Below, piece by piece: positions 1 through 6,012 of a stretch of DNA of 14,418 nt. The DNA lies in NCBI GenBank assembly GCA_018896395.1, contig JAHIMN010000183.1:1-14418 (forward strand), written 5' to 3'. The notes beneath the pieces were generated by a model. The model was not told where the DNA came from, made no database searches, and saw only the letters and a program-made list of their open reading frames with translations. The translations under genes were made by a program, and so were the position numbers. Positions within the stretch are counted from its first letter, which is position 1, and the number at the start of each line of letters is the position of its first letter. This stretch comes from Verrucomicrobiota bacterium (GTDB lineage Bacteria > Verrucomicrobiota > Kiritimatiellia > JAAZAB01).

Positions 1-651
1 GTCCGTCAGGCGGGTTAGCAGACGATGCATGAAGTCGGGCTTGTCCACCAGGGCATACAGGGCATTCTCGACCCCCATCCACGTGGCGATGGGATCCCAT
101 AGCGACAGGTAAGGGTCGGCTCCCAACGGCCGCACTTCCAGCAGTCCGTCGAAGAGTTCGTGGGCGACGGCCACGCGGCATGCGGTCTCTGTTGAATCGT
201 GGCTGACTTTCGGCACACAGATCTTCTCCAAGTCCTCTTCGGTCTGAAGCTGGTTTTCAAACTTGTGGCCCACGACCGCGCTGGTCGGGTCGCTGACGGC
301 CGTTTGCTCCAGAACCTGGATGCCGAAACCGCTGTTGTGAATCGCTTTCGGCACCCTCACGAAGGGTTCGACCACCATATCCACAGGGAAATGCTTCCAC
401 TGGTAAAGGGTGCGCCGGAGTTGTTCTTCATACCTGCGGCACTCGAGGTCGGTGCACCGAAGGGTCAGTTCGTCGCCGATATTCATCTCGTTCCAGCAGA
501 CTTGGTCAATCATCACCATGGGACGCGCTGGCTTCCGCGCATTGAGTTTGCGCCACAGCATCCGCTTCTCTTCCTGCACCGGCAGCGCGGCAATGTCCGC
601 CACGCAACCAGCCAGTTCCCGCACAATTGACACATCATGTCTATTCAGCAT
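1..651 (-). CDS. URO-D family protein, N-terminal part (runs off left edge)
   Basis: The first 217 residues of a protein are readable on the minus strand with no stop; the frame continues past position 1. The start MLNRHDVSIVRELAG is preceded by GGAG about 7 nt upstream. Internal stretches such as RPMVMIDQVCWNEMN, LYQWKHFPVDMVVEPF, QLQTEEDLEKI and LSLWDPIATWMGVENALYAL match what I know of a URO-D (uroporphyrinogen decarboxylase-like) subfamily that is abundant in Lentisphaerota and Planctomycetota. Members of that subfamily are usually not heme enzymes; many resemble cobalamin-dependent methyltransferases such as MtbA, and their substrates are mostly unknown. The catalytic C-terminal half of the barrel lies outside the window, so no reaction can be assigned. 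It is the only gene before the CPBP gene, from which a cruciform-like repeat separates it. Confidence 0.85.
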   Translation of the reverse strand, partial: MLNRHDVSIVRELAGCVADIAALPVQEEKRMLWRKLNARKPARPMVMIDQVCWNEMNIGDELTLRCTDLECRRYEEQLRRTLYQWKHFPVDMVVEPFVRVPKAIHNSGFGIQVLEQTAVSDPTSAVVGHKFENQLQTEEDLEKICVPKVSHDSTETACRVAVAHELFDGLLEVRPLGADPYLSLWDPIATWMGVENALYALVDKPDFMHRLLTRLTD

Positions 652-693
652 ACTCGTTCTCCGATGTCGTTCTCTGTCATTCCCGAACAGTCT

Positions 694-821
694 CATAATA
701 GTTTAGACATTGCCTGGTGAGGTAGAGCCGGTTTTATACCGGCTATAGCCGATCCCGCTAAAAGCGGGATAAACGATAAAGCTTGCCACACATTGCGTGG
801 TCGGTTCTACCATAATAGTTT
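694..821. repeat. Compound cruciform element bounded by an 11-bp direct repeat
   Basis: The outer inverted arms are GGTAGAGCCG (721-730) and CGGTTCTACC (802-811). Between them are three smaller hairpins: GCCGG/CCGGC around 727-742, TCCCGC/GCGGGA around 753-769, and CCACACA/TGCGTGG around 785-800. The 11-mer CATAATAGTTT occurs on both sides (694-704 and 811-821), which could be a target-site duplication. The arrangement would fold as a multi-arm junction. It fills most of the 241-bp gap between the URO-D gene and the CPBP gene. Confidence 0.7.
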
Positions 822-892
822 TAAGAACCAAAAACTCTTTAATCTAAATTCCCTATAACAGCCTACAGTCTAAGCAACCTGAGCAGATCGGG

Positions 893-1810
893 TCAGGCCG
901 TTGCCAGTAAAAGGATCGCCAAATTCATGCCGTTAAACAAGGCGTGCATCATGATCGGCACCCATAGGGAACCGGTGTAAATATAGGCCAGCGCCAAACC
1001 CGTCGCGAGCACAAACAGCGGAAAAAATGACGGCACATGCAAATGGATCAGCGCGAACAGGGCCGAGGACAGGATTACGGCCGGCCCGGCACCCAGGCGT
1101 TTCATGAGGAGCGGCAACAGGATGCCCCGGAACAAGATTTCCTCGGCCGCCGGCGCGACAATCATCGCCAGGCCCAGCAGGGCCAGCAGGGTCCAGAGCG
1201 ATTGCGGCTCCATGAATATCAGCACCACGTCCTGGATCGTGACCGGATAGCCGATAATCAACATGACCAGCCGGGAAAGGACGGCGGCAAAAAAGAAAAG
1301 CGGCAATATCCCGGCATATAACGCCATCCCCGCACCCAACCGCCGAACCAGGCCCTGCGCCTGCATACCGAACGCCTGGGCCCAAGTCCATGCCCTGGAT
1401 CGCAGAATCAACGCCAGGATTACCAGGCTGGCCGTATGCAAAACAAGGCCCTGGATCAGGGCACTAAAAGATTCAGGCTCATCGGCGCGCAACCATCCCA
1501 GAACCGATAGCATTCGATAAACACCCACGACCACCAGCTGGATACAAATCAAAATGAGCGCCACCCAGCCCGCCACCCGCCAGTTCCACGGCCGGTCTTT
1601 TACCCAGGCCACGCACCGATCCCAGGCCAGAGGCCGGGCCAAGGCCCGCGATAGCACCACCAGGTCAATTCCAACACCGGAGAGCATCAGCAGGAGATAA
1701 AGGCCGAGCAAAGCGAACAAAGCGCCGGAAATTTGCGCCGGCGCGAAGGAATCGGCGAGAGCGGCAGCGCTTCCTGAAAGGGCCAGATACATGGGATGCA
1801 ATAGCGGCAT
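893..1810 (-). CDS. CPBP family intramembrane metalloprotease
   Basis: This is a 305-residue, very hydrophobic protein with about eight predicted membrane segments. The C-terminal third carries the CPBP (Abi, Rce1-like) signature. It contains EEILFRG with Glu223, Glu224 and Arg228, then FALIHLH with His256, and finally MMHALFN with His289 and Asn293. These are the expected glutamate, histidine and asparagine residues of this membrane-embedded protease family, whose bacterial members act in protein maturation, bacteriocin self-immunity or unknown processing. No neighbour suggests a substrate. The N-terminal 200 residues are less typical and carry an extra helix-rich region. The chosen ATG has no clear Shine-Dalgarno sequence, because the inverted end of a MITE-like repeat abuts it directly. 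An in-frame ATG six codons later is the alternative start. Confidence 0.88.
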   Translation of the reverse strand: MPLLHPMYLALSGSAAALADSFAPAQISGALFALLGLYLLLMLSGVGIDLVVLSRALARPLAWDRCVAWVKDRPWNWRVAGWVALILICIQLVVVGVYRMLSVLGWLRADEPESFSALIQGLVLHTASLVILALILRSRAWTWAQAFGMQAQGLVRRLGAGMALYAGILPLFFFAAVLSRLVMLIIGYPVTIQDVVLIFMEPQSLWTLLALLGLAMIVAPAAEEILFRGILLPLLMKRLGAGPAVILSSALFALIHLHVPSFFPLFVLATGLALAYIYTGSLWVPIMMHALFNGMNLAILLLATA

Positions 1811-2020
1811 GGTTCAACGGTTCACGGTTAGTGACGCGCGGCGCGTCACAGGGAGTTTAATGGCGCGTGGCGCACCATTCACGATTAGGAAATTCGCTAA
1901 AAAATCGGCAACCTACCCGCAGTGCTACAGCGTTGCAGACGGGCCGTTGAACCCCGCGTAGCGCCGGGGCAAGCAGTGAACTTTACCCCGCGCTACGCGG
2001 GGCGCTGAACCTTGAACCAT
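1809..2020. mobile_element. MITE-like element, copy 1
   Basis: The left end reads GGTTCAACGGTTCACGGTT and the right end reads GAACCTTGAACCAT, which are inverted relative to each other and match the ends of the copies at 7272 and 13391. Inside are a perfect 19-bp palindrome GTGACGCGCGGCGCGTCAC (1831-1849), a copy of the 36-bp palindromic element (1912-1946), and two further palindromes of the form CCCCGCG...CGGGG (about 1951-1968 and 1984-2001). The internal part is inverted relative to the other two copies. No open reading frame is evident, so movement would need a transposase supplied elsewhere. It fills nearly all of the gap upstream of the CPBP gene. Confidence 0.72.
1912..1946. repeat. 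36-bp palindromic element, copy inside MITE-like copy 1
   Basis: This diverged copy reads CCTACCCGCAGTGCTACAGC followed by GTTGCAGACGGGCCG. It has the same arms (CCYGCC / GGGYAGG) and core (GCAACGCTGTAGCA) as the copies at 5378, 12173 and 13413. Relative to the copy at 13413 it is in the opposite orientation. Confidence 0.7.
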
Positions 2021-2044
2021 ATCGAAATGCCCACGGCTTTCCTT

Positions 2045-2086
2045 ATTCTGAATTCTGACTCCCTGAATTCTGGCTCCTGATTAATT
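2045..2086. repeat. Heptad tandem tract (period 7)
   Basis: Consecutive 7-mers read ATTCTGA, ATTCTGA, CTCCCTG, AATTCTG, GCTCCTG and ATTAATT. The tract ends right beside the stop codon of the glycosyltransferase gene. It is the shortest of four such tracts in the window. Confidence 0.6.
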
Positions 2087-2087
2087 G

Positions 2088-3065
2088 TTAAACAGGCTCT
2101 TGCGGCTCGAGGATTTCCTTGATGACATAAATCTTTTTGCCCTGGGATTCGTGATACGTCCGAATCTGGAGTTCCGCGAGAATGCCCATGCTGACAAATT
2201 GGATCCCGAAAAAAATCAGCATGAAGGAAGTCATGACCCAGAACGGACGCTTCAGGAGATCGGCGGCAAAATGGGTGCCAAACACCTGATAGGACAGGTT
2301 GGCTAACACCATCCAAGTCAGCATCAGCAGTCCCGGCATGCCCAGGATCAATCCAATGCGACCGAAAATCTGAATGGGACTGCGGCTGTAGCGGAGCAGG
2401 AACGAAACCGTAAAGAGATCGAGCACCACCCGCACGATGCGGGACAGGCCGTATTTGGATTTACCGAACTCCCGGGGCGAATGGCGCACGACCACTTCGT
2501 CCACGGTTCCGCCCACCCAGCTGGCCAGGGCCGGAATGAACCGGTGCATCTCGCCGTACAGCTGGACGTTCTCAAGCACCTCGCGGCGGTAGGCTTTGAG
2601 AGTGCAACCGAAATCATGGATGGGCACGCCCGTGACCCGGCTGATAAGCGCGTTGGCGATAAGGGAAGGCAGGCGCCGATGGATAAAGGGGTCCTTGCGG
2701 TCTTTGCGCCAGCCGCTGACGACATCCGCGCCCCGATCAATGCGCTCCAGCAAAAGCGGAATATCGTCCGGATCGTTCTGCAGGTCGGCATCCAGCGTAA
2801 CCATGATTTCGCCTTTGGCCTGATGCATGCCGGCGCTCATGGCGGCCGTCTGGCCGAAGTTACGACGAAGCCGGACCAATCGCAGGTGCGGCACGCTGGA
2901 GGCTTGTTCCTTTAATTTTTCCCAGGTCCCATCCCGACTGCCGTCATCCACGAGAATAAGCTCGTAGGTGCGTCCCAGCCGGTCGAGCGAGGCGTGCAAT
3001 TTGGCGCACAGCCGCTCCACGTTTTCCACCTCGTTATAAACCGGCACGATGACGGAAATATCCAT
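2088..3065 (-). CDS. GT2 glycosyltransferase, polyprenyl-phosphate sugar transferase type
   Basis: The 325-residue protein begins MDISVIVPVYNEVENV, a standard GT-A start, and has DDGSRDGTW at residues 40-48, the nucleotide-sugar motif LDADLQNDPDDI at 91-102, and a GCTLKAYRR segment near 153-161. Two membrane helices follow at about 233-257 and 276-297. This is the architecture of the DPM1, GtrB and ArnC group, which moves a sugar from a nucleotide donor to dolichyl or undecaprenyl phosphate at the inner membrane. The donor sugar cannot be told from sequence. The reading frame is open for 30 more codons upstream, but the chosen ATG has AGAGGAG 8 nt before it and begins exactly at the family's first strand. 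A promoter sits about 70 nt upstream. Confidence 0.93.
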   Translation of the reverse strand: MDISVIVPVYNEVENVERLCAKLHASLDRLGRTYELILVDDGSRDGTWEKLKEQASSVPHLRLVRLRRNFGQTAAMSAGMHQAKGEIMVTLDADLQNDPDDIPLLLERIDRGADVVSGWRKDRKDPFIHRRLPSLIANALISRVTGVPIHDFGCTLKAYRREVLENVQLYGEMHRFIPALASWVGGTVDEVVVRHSPREFGKSKYGLSRIVRVVLDLFTVSFLLRYSRSPIQIFGRIGLILGMPGLLMLTWMVLANLSYQVFGTHFAADLLKRPFWVMTSFMLIFFGIQFVSMGILAELQIRTYHESQGKKIYVIKEILEPQEPV

Positions 3066-3131
3066 TGCGGTTCTCCTCTGAGACCCAGAGTCCATTGCCT
3101 TCCGTTGCCTTTTCCACTTGGATTGCGTCTT

Positions 3132-3160
3132 ATTATGCTGACCCCGCGCCGGCAAAGCAA
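3132..3160 (-). promoter_or_regulatory. Sigma70-like promoter for the GT2 gene
   Basis: On the minus strand there is a -35 TTGCTT (3155-3160), a 17-bp spacer and a -10 CATAAT (3132-3137). It predicts a 5' leader of about 60 nt before the ATG at 3065. This supports the shorter start and a transcription unit separate from the nucleotidyltransferase pair. Confidence 0.5.
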
Positions 3161-3182
3161 TGGAAAAAGCGCGCCGTCGTGC

Positions 3183-3264
3183 GGGCGGGCCCGCCTACAG
3201 CACCTTGAGCGCAGCGATTGCCTGCCCGCAATGCTACGCATAGCGTTGTAGGCAGGCGGGCAGG
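3183..3264. repeat. Compound copy of the 36-bp palindromic element
   Basis: The section 3221-3264 begins CCTGCCCGCAATGCTACGCA and ends in GGCAGGCGGGCAGGT, the inverted form of the element seen at 5378. It is preceded at 3183-3200 by another GGGCGGGCCCGCCTACAGC arm. The layout, with one arm, a variable insert and then a full element, matches the copy at 7290. It lies just downstream of the 61-residue gene and may act as its transcription end. Confidence 0.7.
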
Positions 3265-3273
3265 TCTTTGCGC

Positions 3274-3459
3274 TCATGGAGCGTGCTTGTCAAAAGGCGA
3301 GATGCCGTTGTTCTTTGGTTGGCCTGGCCGTGTGCGGCGCAAGTTCAAGAGTGCGTCGCGCAGGACCTCCGCTTGACGGATCTTTTCGCTCCAAGAGAGA
3401 CGGGCGCGCGTTTTCTGCCACGCCGCCTGCCGCTCCAATAACGCTCGCGCATCATTCAT
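3274..3459 (-). CDS. Small partner protein of the nucleotidyltransferase (61 aa)
   Basis: The protein is 61 residues long and mostly charged helix: MNDARALLERQAAWQK, then SWSEKIRQAEVLRDALLNLRR, then a polar, proline-containing tail. Its ATG overlaps the stop region of the upstream gene (ATGAATGA), so translation is probably coupled. I recall similar short proteins with an 'LERQAAWQK...W.EK' core beside AbiEii-like nucleotidyltransferases, but I cannot name a family. A role as the second component of a two-gene toxin-antitoxin-like or regulatory module is inference from size and coupling only. A longer frame reaching 3516 is open but lies inside the upstream gene and is not preferred. Confidence 0.7.
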   Translation of the reverse strand: MNDARALLERQAAWQKTRARLSWSEKIRQAEVLRDALLNLRRTRPGQPKNNGISPFDKHAP

Positions 3460-3961
3460 CCAGAAACCTCGTCTTGAAACGGAGCCAGGCATCGGAAAGC
3501 CCGTGCCGCCCGGCAAGCTCCATGATCCTCTCCGGCAAAACGCTTCCGCTCTCGATCAAAGCCAGAACGCGCGCAAAGTCCTTGGCCCGCCCGACACTAA
3601 GCGCCAGGACCGCGAGGTAGTCAGCCCGTACCACGCGTAATGGCGCACCTTCGAAATCGGTGGTGTCCGCTTCCTTCAAGGCCGCTTCGGCGAGCGGACT
3701 GAATACCGGGATAAATTGAACGGGCCACGCCCCAACGCGCACAGCCTCGCCTTCGGACCGATACCCCTTCCGCGCACAGAACTCGTAGAGCGGGGCCAGA
3801 ACGTCTAAGCGCTCTTGTGCCGCCACCGCCACCAGCATATCCGCGTCCAATGTGGCCACCGCCTCGGTGTAACGCATTTGCGCCGCCGCGCCAAACAGCG
3901 CGTAGTCCGCGATAACACCGGCGTCACGCATTTCATTTAAGAGTTCGGCAACCGCTTTCAT
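3452..3961 (-). CDS. Minimal nucleotidyltransferase-fold protein (AbiEii-like)
   Basis: This 169-residue protein has the layout of the nucleotidyltransferase superfamily that includes AbiEii-type proteins. It has a short N-terminal helix, then YALFGAAAQMRYTEAVATLDADMLV (residues 20-44, in place of the usual GG...T.D.D motif, with acidic residues Asp39 and Asp41), a strand PVQFIPVF near 80-87, and GRAKDFARVLAL near 124-135. The first motif has GAAA instead of the common GG, so catalysis may be weakened. The frame is open for 76 codons upstream, but those residues come from the heptad repeat tract and an antisense overlap. The chosen ATG has no Shine-Dalgarno sequence. A promoter ends 7 nt before it, which predicts a leaderless message. 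Function is unproven. Confidence 0.8.
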   Translation of the reverse strand: MKAVAELLNEMRDAGVIADYALFGAAAQMRYTEAVATLDADMLVAVAAQERLDVLAPLYEFCARKGYRSEGEAVRVGAWPVQFIPVFSPLAEAALKEADTTDFEGAPLRVVRADYLAVLALSVGRAKDFARVLALIESGSVLPERIMELAGRHGLSDAWLRFKTRFLDE

Positions 3962-3968
3962 GGTTATT

Positions 3969-3997
3969 ATTGTAACCACGCGCCGTGTCGTCAACAA
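3969..3997 (-). promoter_or_regulatory. Promoter for a probably leaderless nucleotidyltransferase message
   Basis: On the minus strand there is a -35 TTGTTG (3992-3997), a 17-bp spacer and a -10 TACAAT (3969-3974). Only seven bases separate the -10 from the ATG at 3961, so transcription would begin at or next to the start codon. This fits the absence of a ribosome binding site. Confidence 0.5.
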
Positions 3998-4013
3998 GGC
4001 AAAACGAAGACAT

Positions 4014-4069
4014 AGCCTGACCTCTGACCTCTGATCTCTGACTTCTGGTTTCTGGTCGCTGGTTTCAGA
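4014..4069. repeat. Heptad tandem tract (period 7) at a gene end
   Basis: Eight successive 7-mers can be read: AGCCTGA, CCTCTGA, CCTCTGA, TCTCTGA, CTTCTGG, TTTCTGG, TCGCTGG, TTTCAGA. The last unit contains the stop codon (TCA on the plus strand at 4065-4067) of the membrane repeat protein. Confidence 0.75.
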
Positions 4070-5009
4070 ACCGGAATTGGAGGGAAACAATCGGCAACTG
4101 CTTGAAATCCGGGACAAACGCGGCCTGCCCCTGCACGGCTTCCAGACATCGCTCCTGGCGGGCGCGGTTGTAGCGCTGGGCCGCGTCAATGCCGCCGTAA
4201 ATACTCCCGCTATACCAAGTGAGTTCGAAGAAGGAAATCACGGCAAACGCGCCCCACTGGTCTTCCACGCCCGAATACACCATGGCGCCCATGAACAATC
4301 CGTTAAGAATCAGACTGCGCAAGCCGTTGGCATATTCACCGGCATACATATAGCCCAACCCGGGAATGAGGCCCAGCACACCGCCCAGCACCGGACTTTT
4401 GTCCCGCTCCCGTTCGTAGCTCTGGAGCGCCGCCAGCGCCGCGGCTTCATTGCCCGGCGCCTGGCTCAGGACCACGCGCGCCTGAGCGCTCTGGCCCGCG
4501 CGCAGGTGTTCGCCGGCCACCCGCCGGACGACAAATTTCCGCATGTCGCTCGTGGTCTCTTCGCCGACCGCGCTCTGCAGGTAATACACGGCCTCTACAT
4601 GCTTTTTCTCGGCGGACGCAACTTCCGCGCGCAGTAACAGCGCCACGGACTTAAGTTCGCGGTCGCTATCCTCCGCCCGATCCAACAGCGCCGGCGCCAG
4701 GTTCCATTGCCGGGCCCGGGTATATTCATAGGCAGTCACCCAGAACAATCCGCCGCGCGCTTTTGGATCGGTTACACTCAGCGCCAGCCGGCGATACTCC
4801 AGTGCCGCGGGCTCATGCTGACCCTCGCCGGAAAGTTCCTGCGCCAGACGCAGTCCGGGCATCCCGACCTCCCTGGCCGAACTCCCTGGCCGAACTTGGG
4901 CAGGCGGGCAGGCTCGGAGAGTCGGGACGTTCGTTTGCGCCCCGGCAACACTTGCCATGACTATGCCCATCAGGACCAGACAGGGGATGATTTTTTTGCG
5001 ACATTCCAT
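4065..5009 (-). CDS. Exported alpha-repeat protein with C-terminal membrane domain
   Basis: The 314-residue protein has a signal peptide (KKIIPCLVLMGIVMASVAGAQ) and then a helical region of about residues 55-200 rich in Ala, Leu and Glu, which looks like tetratricopeptide-type repeats. The C-terminal domain (about 208-290) contains SPVLGGVLGLIPGLGYMYAG, a stretch typical of TM2-like or DUF5683-like small membrane domains, and two more hydrophobic stretches. The chain ends SLQFRF with a terminal Phe, which resembles an outer-membrane beta-signal, though this alone is weak evidence. Residues 32-52, just after the signal peptide, are encoded by a palindromic repeat. The gene follows the YidD-domain gene on the same strand with a 55-bp gap. 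Together with the LolA-like protein this suggests a cell-envelope assembly or sorting role, which is inference. Confidence 0.75.
   Translation of the reverse strand: MECRKKIIPCLVLMGIVMASVAGAQTNVPTLRACPPAQVRPGSSAREVGMPGLRLAQELSGEGQHEPAALEYRRLALSVTDPKARGGLFWVTAYEYTRARQWNLAPALLDRAEDSDRELKSVALLLRAEVASAEKKHVEAVYYLQSAVGEETTSDMRKFVVRRVAGEHLRAGQSAQARVVLSQAPGNEAAALAALQSYERERDKSPVLGGVLGLIPGLGYMYAGEYANGLRSLILNGLFMGAMVYSGVEDQWGAFAVISFFELTWYSGSIYGGIDAAQRYNRARQERCLEAVQGQAAFVPDFKQLPIVSLQFRF
4861..4926. repeat. Palindromic repeat inside the coding region after a signal peptide
   Basis: The stretch starts TCCCGACCTCCCTGGCCGAA, contains the 13-mer CTCCCTGGCCGAA twice in tandem (about 4870-4895), continues with GGGCAGGCGGGCAGG, and closes with TCGGAGAGTCGGGA, an inverted match to its beginning. 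It encodes RACPPAQVRPGSSAREVGMPG, a proline- and glycine-rich segment unlike the flanking protein. The GGGCAGGCGGGCAGG core also occurs in the compound copies at 3183 and 7290. Confidence 0.6.
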
Positions 5010-5015
5010 AAAAGG

Positions 5016-5099
5016 CAGTGATCAGTGATTAGTTATCAGTCTGTCTTCCGGTCTCCGTCGTCTGTCATCTGTCGTCTGTCGTCCGTCCTCCGTCCCCCA
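5016..5099. repeat. Heptad tandem tract (period 7), 12 units
   Basis: Units read CAGTGAT, CAGTGAT, TAGTTAT, CAGTCTG, TCTTCCG, GTCTCCG, TCGTCTG, TCATCTG, TCGTCTG, TCGTCCG, TCCTCCG, TCCCCCA. The phase is kept across the whole tract while the sequence drifts gradually from CAGTGAT to TCGTCTG types. Its right part forms the last codons and the stop of the YidD-domain gene (GGRTTDDR), and its left part fills the gap to the next gene. Confidence 0.8.
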
Positions 5100-6012
5100 G
5101 CCACCAATCATGATCGCTCAGCGGATCGGTGTAATACCATTTCCCATTCACATCCACGGGATATTCGGCCGACGCCACCACGCTGGGCTCACGGAAAAAG
5201 CGATCCGCGGTGAGCGCCAGGCCCAGTACCCCATGTTTTTGAAAAGCCTGCCGTGAATATTCCGAACAGTTCGGACACAACGAACAGCGCTCACCCAGCG
5301 CCGGGCGGATCTGGCTTCGATAAAACGCGATCCCCCACTGGCCGGGCAGTCCCCACCAGGAATCCGACGTGTGATCAGGCCCGCCTGCAACGCTATGCGT
5401 AGCATTGCGGGCAGGCACCATCCGGCACTCATCAATGATGTCCCGGGTATAGAGAGCGCGCAGGGTTCGCACCTGCGGCTTTACTTCGGGATAATCTTTT
5501 GTCAATTCCGCATGCTGGTGCAGAAGCAAGGCCAGGGAACAGCCCGCGCGTACGGACAACCCGGTAACCTCCGTTTTGTCAAACACCCGGCGGAACCCGT
5601 CAAACGCGCTCCGCCAGTCACCGGCGCGCCACATGGCCCGCGCCCATTCATAGCGCGCGGTCAAGGCTACGGTGGGCGGGACCGCCGGGTCCTCGGCCAA
5701 AACACGCAGAGCCTCCCGGCTGTCTAATCCCATCCGCTGTTCGGCCAGCGCTTTTAACAGCCGGGCATCCGGAGAAACAGGGGATTCCTGCAACTGCCGC
5801 CGACATTCCAGGCGGCAGGCCGGCCAATTGCTCTCCGCAAACAGGTCCGTGGCCAGGGCTAACGACGCCTCCGCCGCAAAAACCTGACCGCCCCCCAAGA
5901 GTCCAATCGCCCCAAAAATAGCTGCCGCAAAAAGGCGCAAAAAACACAAAGGGGAATGATATCCCTGCGCCCTTGTTTTTTTTGCGCCTTTTTGCGGCCA
6001 AAACTTCTTCAT
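5065..6012 (-). CDS. Exported protein with C-terminal YidD domain, carrying repeat-derived segments
   Basis: The protein is 315 residues. A signal-like region (PLCFLRLFAAAIFGAIGLLGGGQVFA) is followed by a helical, repeat-like region (about 50-190) and a YidD-type domain (about 226-295). That domain includes IAFYRSQIRPALGERCSLCP, CSEYSRQAFQKHGVLG and a final segment with YPVDVNGKWYYTDPLS. YidD is known to assist membrane protein insertion near YidC; canonical YidD is about 70-100 residues, so this is an enlarged, exported variant. The usual CxFxPxCS appears as CSLCPNCS. The start overlaps the LolA-like stop as ATGA, so translation is probably coupled. Three parts come from repeats: residues 5-30 from a long hairpin, 200-211 (PARNATHSVAGG) from the 36-bp palindrome, and the final GGRTTDDR from a heptad tract. 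Confidence 0.82.
   Translation of the reverse strand: MKKFWPQKGAKKTRAQGYHSPLCFLRLFAAAIFGAIGLLGGGQVFAAEASLALATDLFAESNWPACRLECRRQLQESPVSPDARLLKALAEQRMGLDSREALRVLAEDPAVPPTVALTARYEWARAMWRAGDWRSAFDGFRRVFDKTEVTGLSVRAGCSLALLLHQHAELTKDYPEVKPQVRTLRALYTRDIIDECRMVPARNATHSVAGGPDHTSDSWWGLPGQWGIAFYRSQIRPALGERCSLCPNCSEYSRQAFQKHGVLGLALTADRFFREPSVVASAEYPVDVNGKWYYTDPLSDHDWWLGDGGRTTDDR
5378..5415. repeat. 36-bp palindromic element inside the YidD-domain gene
   Basis: The sequence reads GGCCCGCCTGCAACG, then CTATGCGTAG, then CATTGCGGGCAGG. It is a near-palindrome and is read in frame on the minus strand as PARNATHSVAGG. Over the 36-bp core it differs from the copy in the M20 gene at only one base (G versus A). 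Confidence 0.88.
5924..5998. repeat. Long inverted repeat encoding the N-terminus of the YidD-domain protein
   Basis: The left arm (5924-5953) begins GCCGCAAAAAGGCGC and the right arm (5970-5998) ends GCGCCTTTTTGCGGC. The two arms of 29-30 bp pair almost completely around a 16-bp loop. The element lies within codons 5-30 and encodes WPQKGAKKTRAQ plus GYHSPLCFLRLFAA. Confidence 0.85.

Noticed and set aside
199..706. Plus-strand open frames near the left edge
   Set aside because: They are antisense to the URO-D family gene, whose protein has clear family stretches on the minus strand.
878..897. Possible terminator of the CPBP gene
   Set aside because: The CCTGA/TCAGG arms are only 5 bp, overlap the stop codon and are not followed by a T run.
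3066..3155. Upstream start of the GT2 gene
   Set aside because: The extra 30 residues are polar and unlike the family, whereas the ATG at 3065 has AGAGGAG before it and a promoter at the right distance.
3962..4189. N-terminal extension of the nucleotidyltransferase frame
   Set aside because: It is encoded by the heptad tract and by sequence antisense to the membrane repeat protein, and it would have to start inside that gene.
5016..5099. Possible CRISPR array
   Set aside because: The repeat is a continuous 7-nt degenerate tandem with no spacers.
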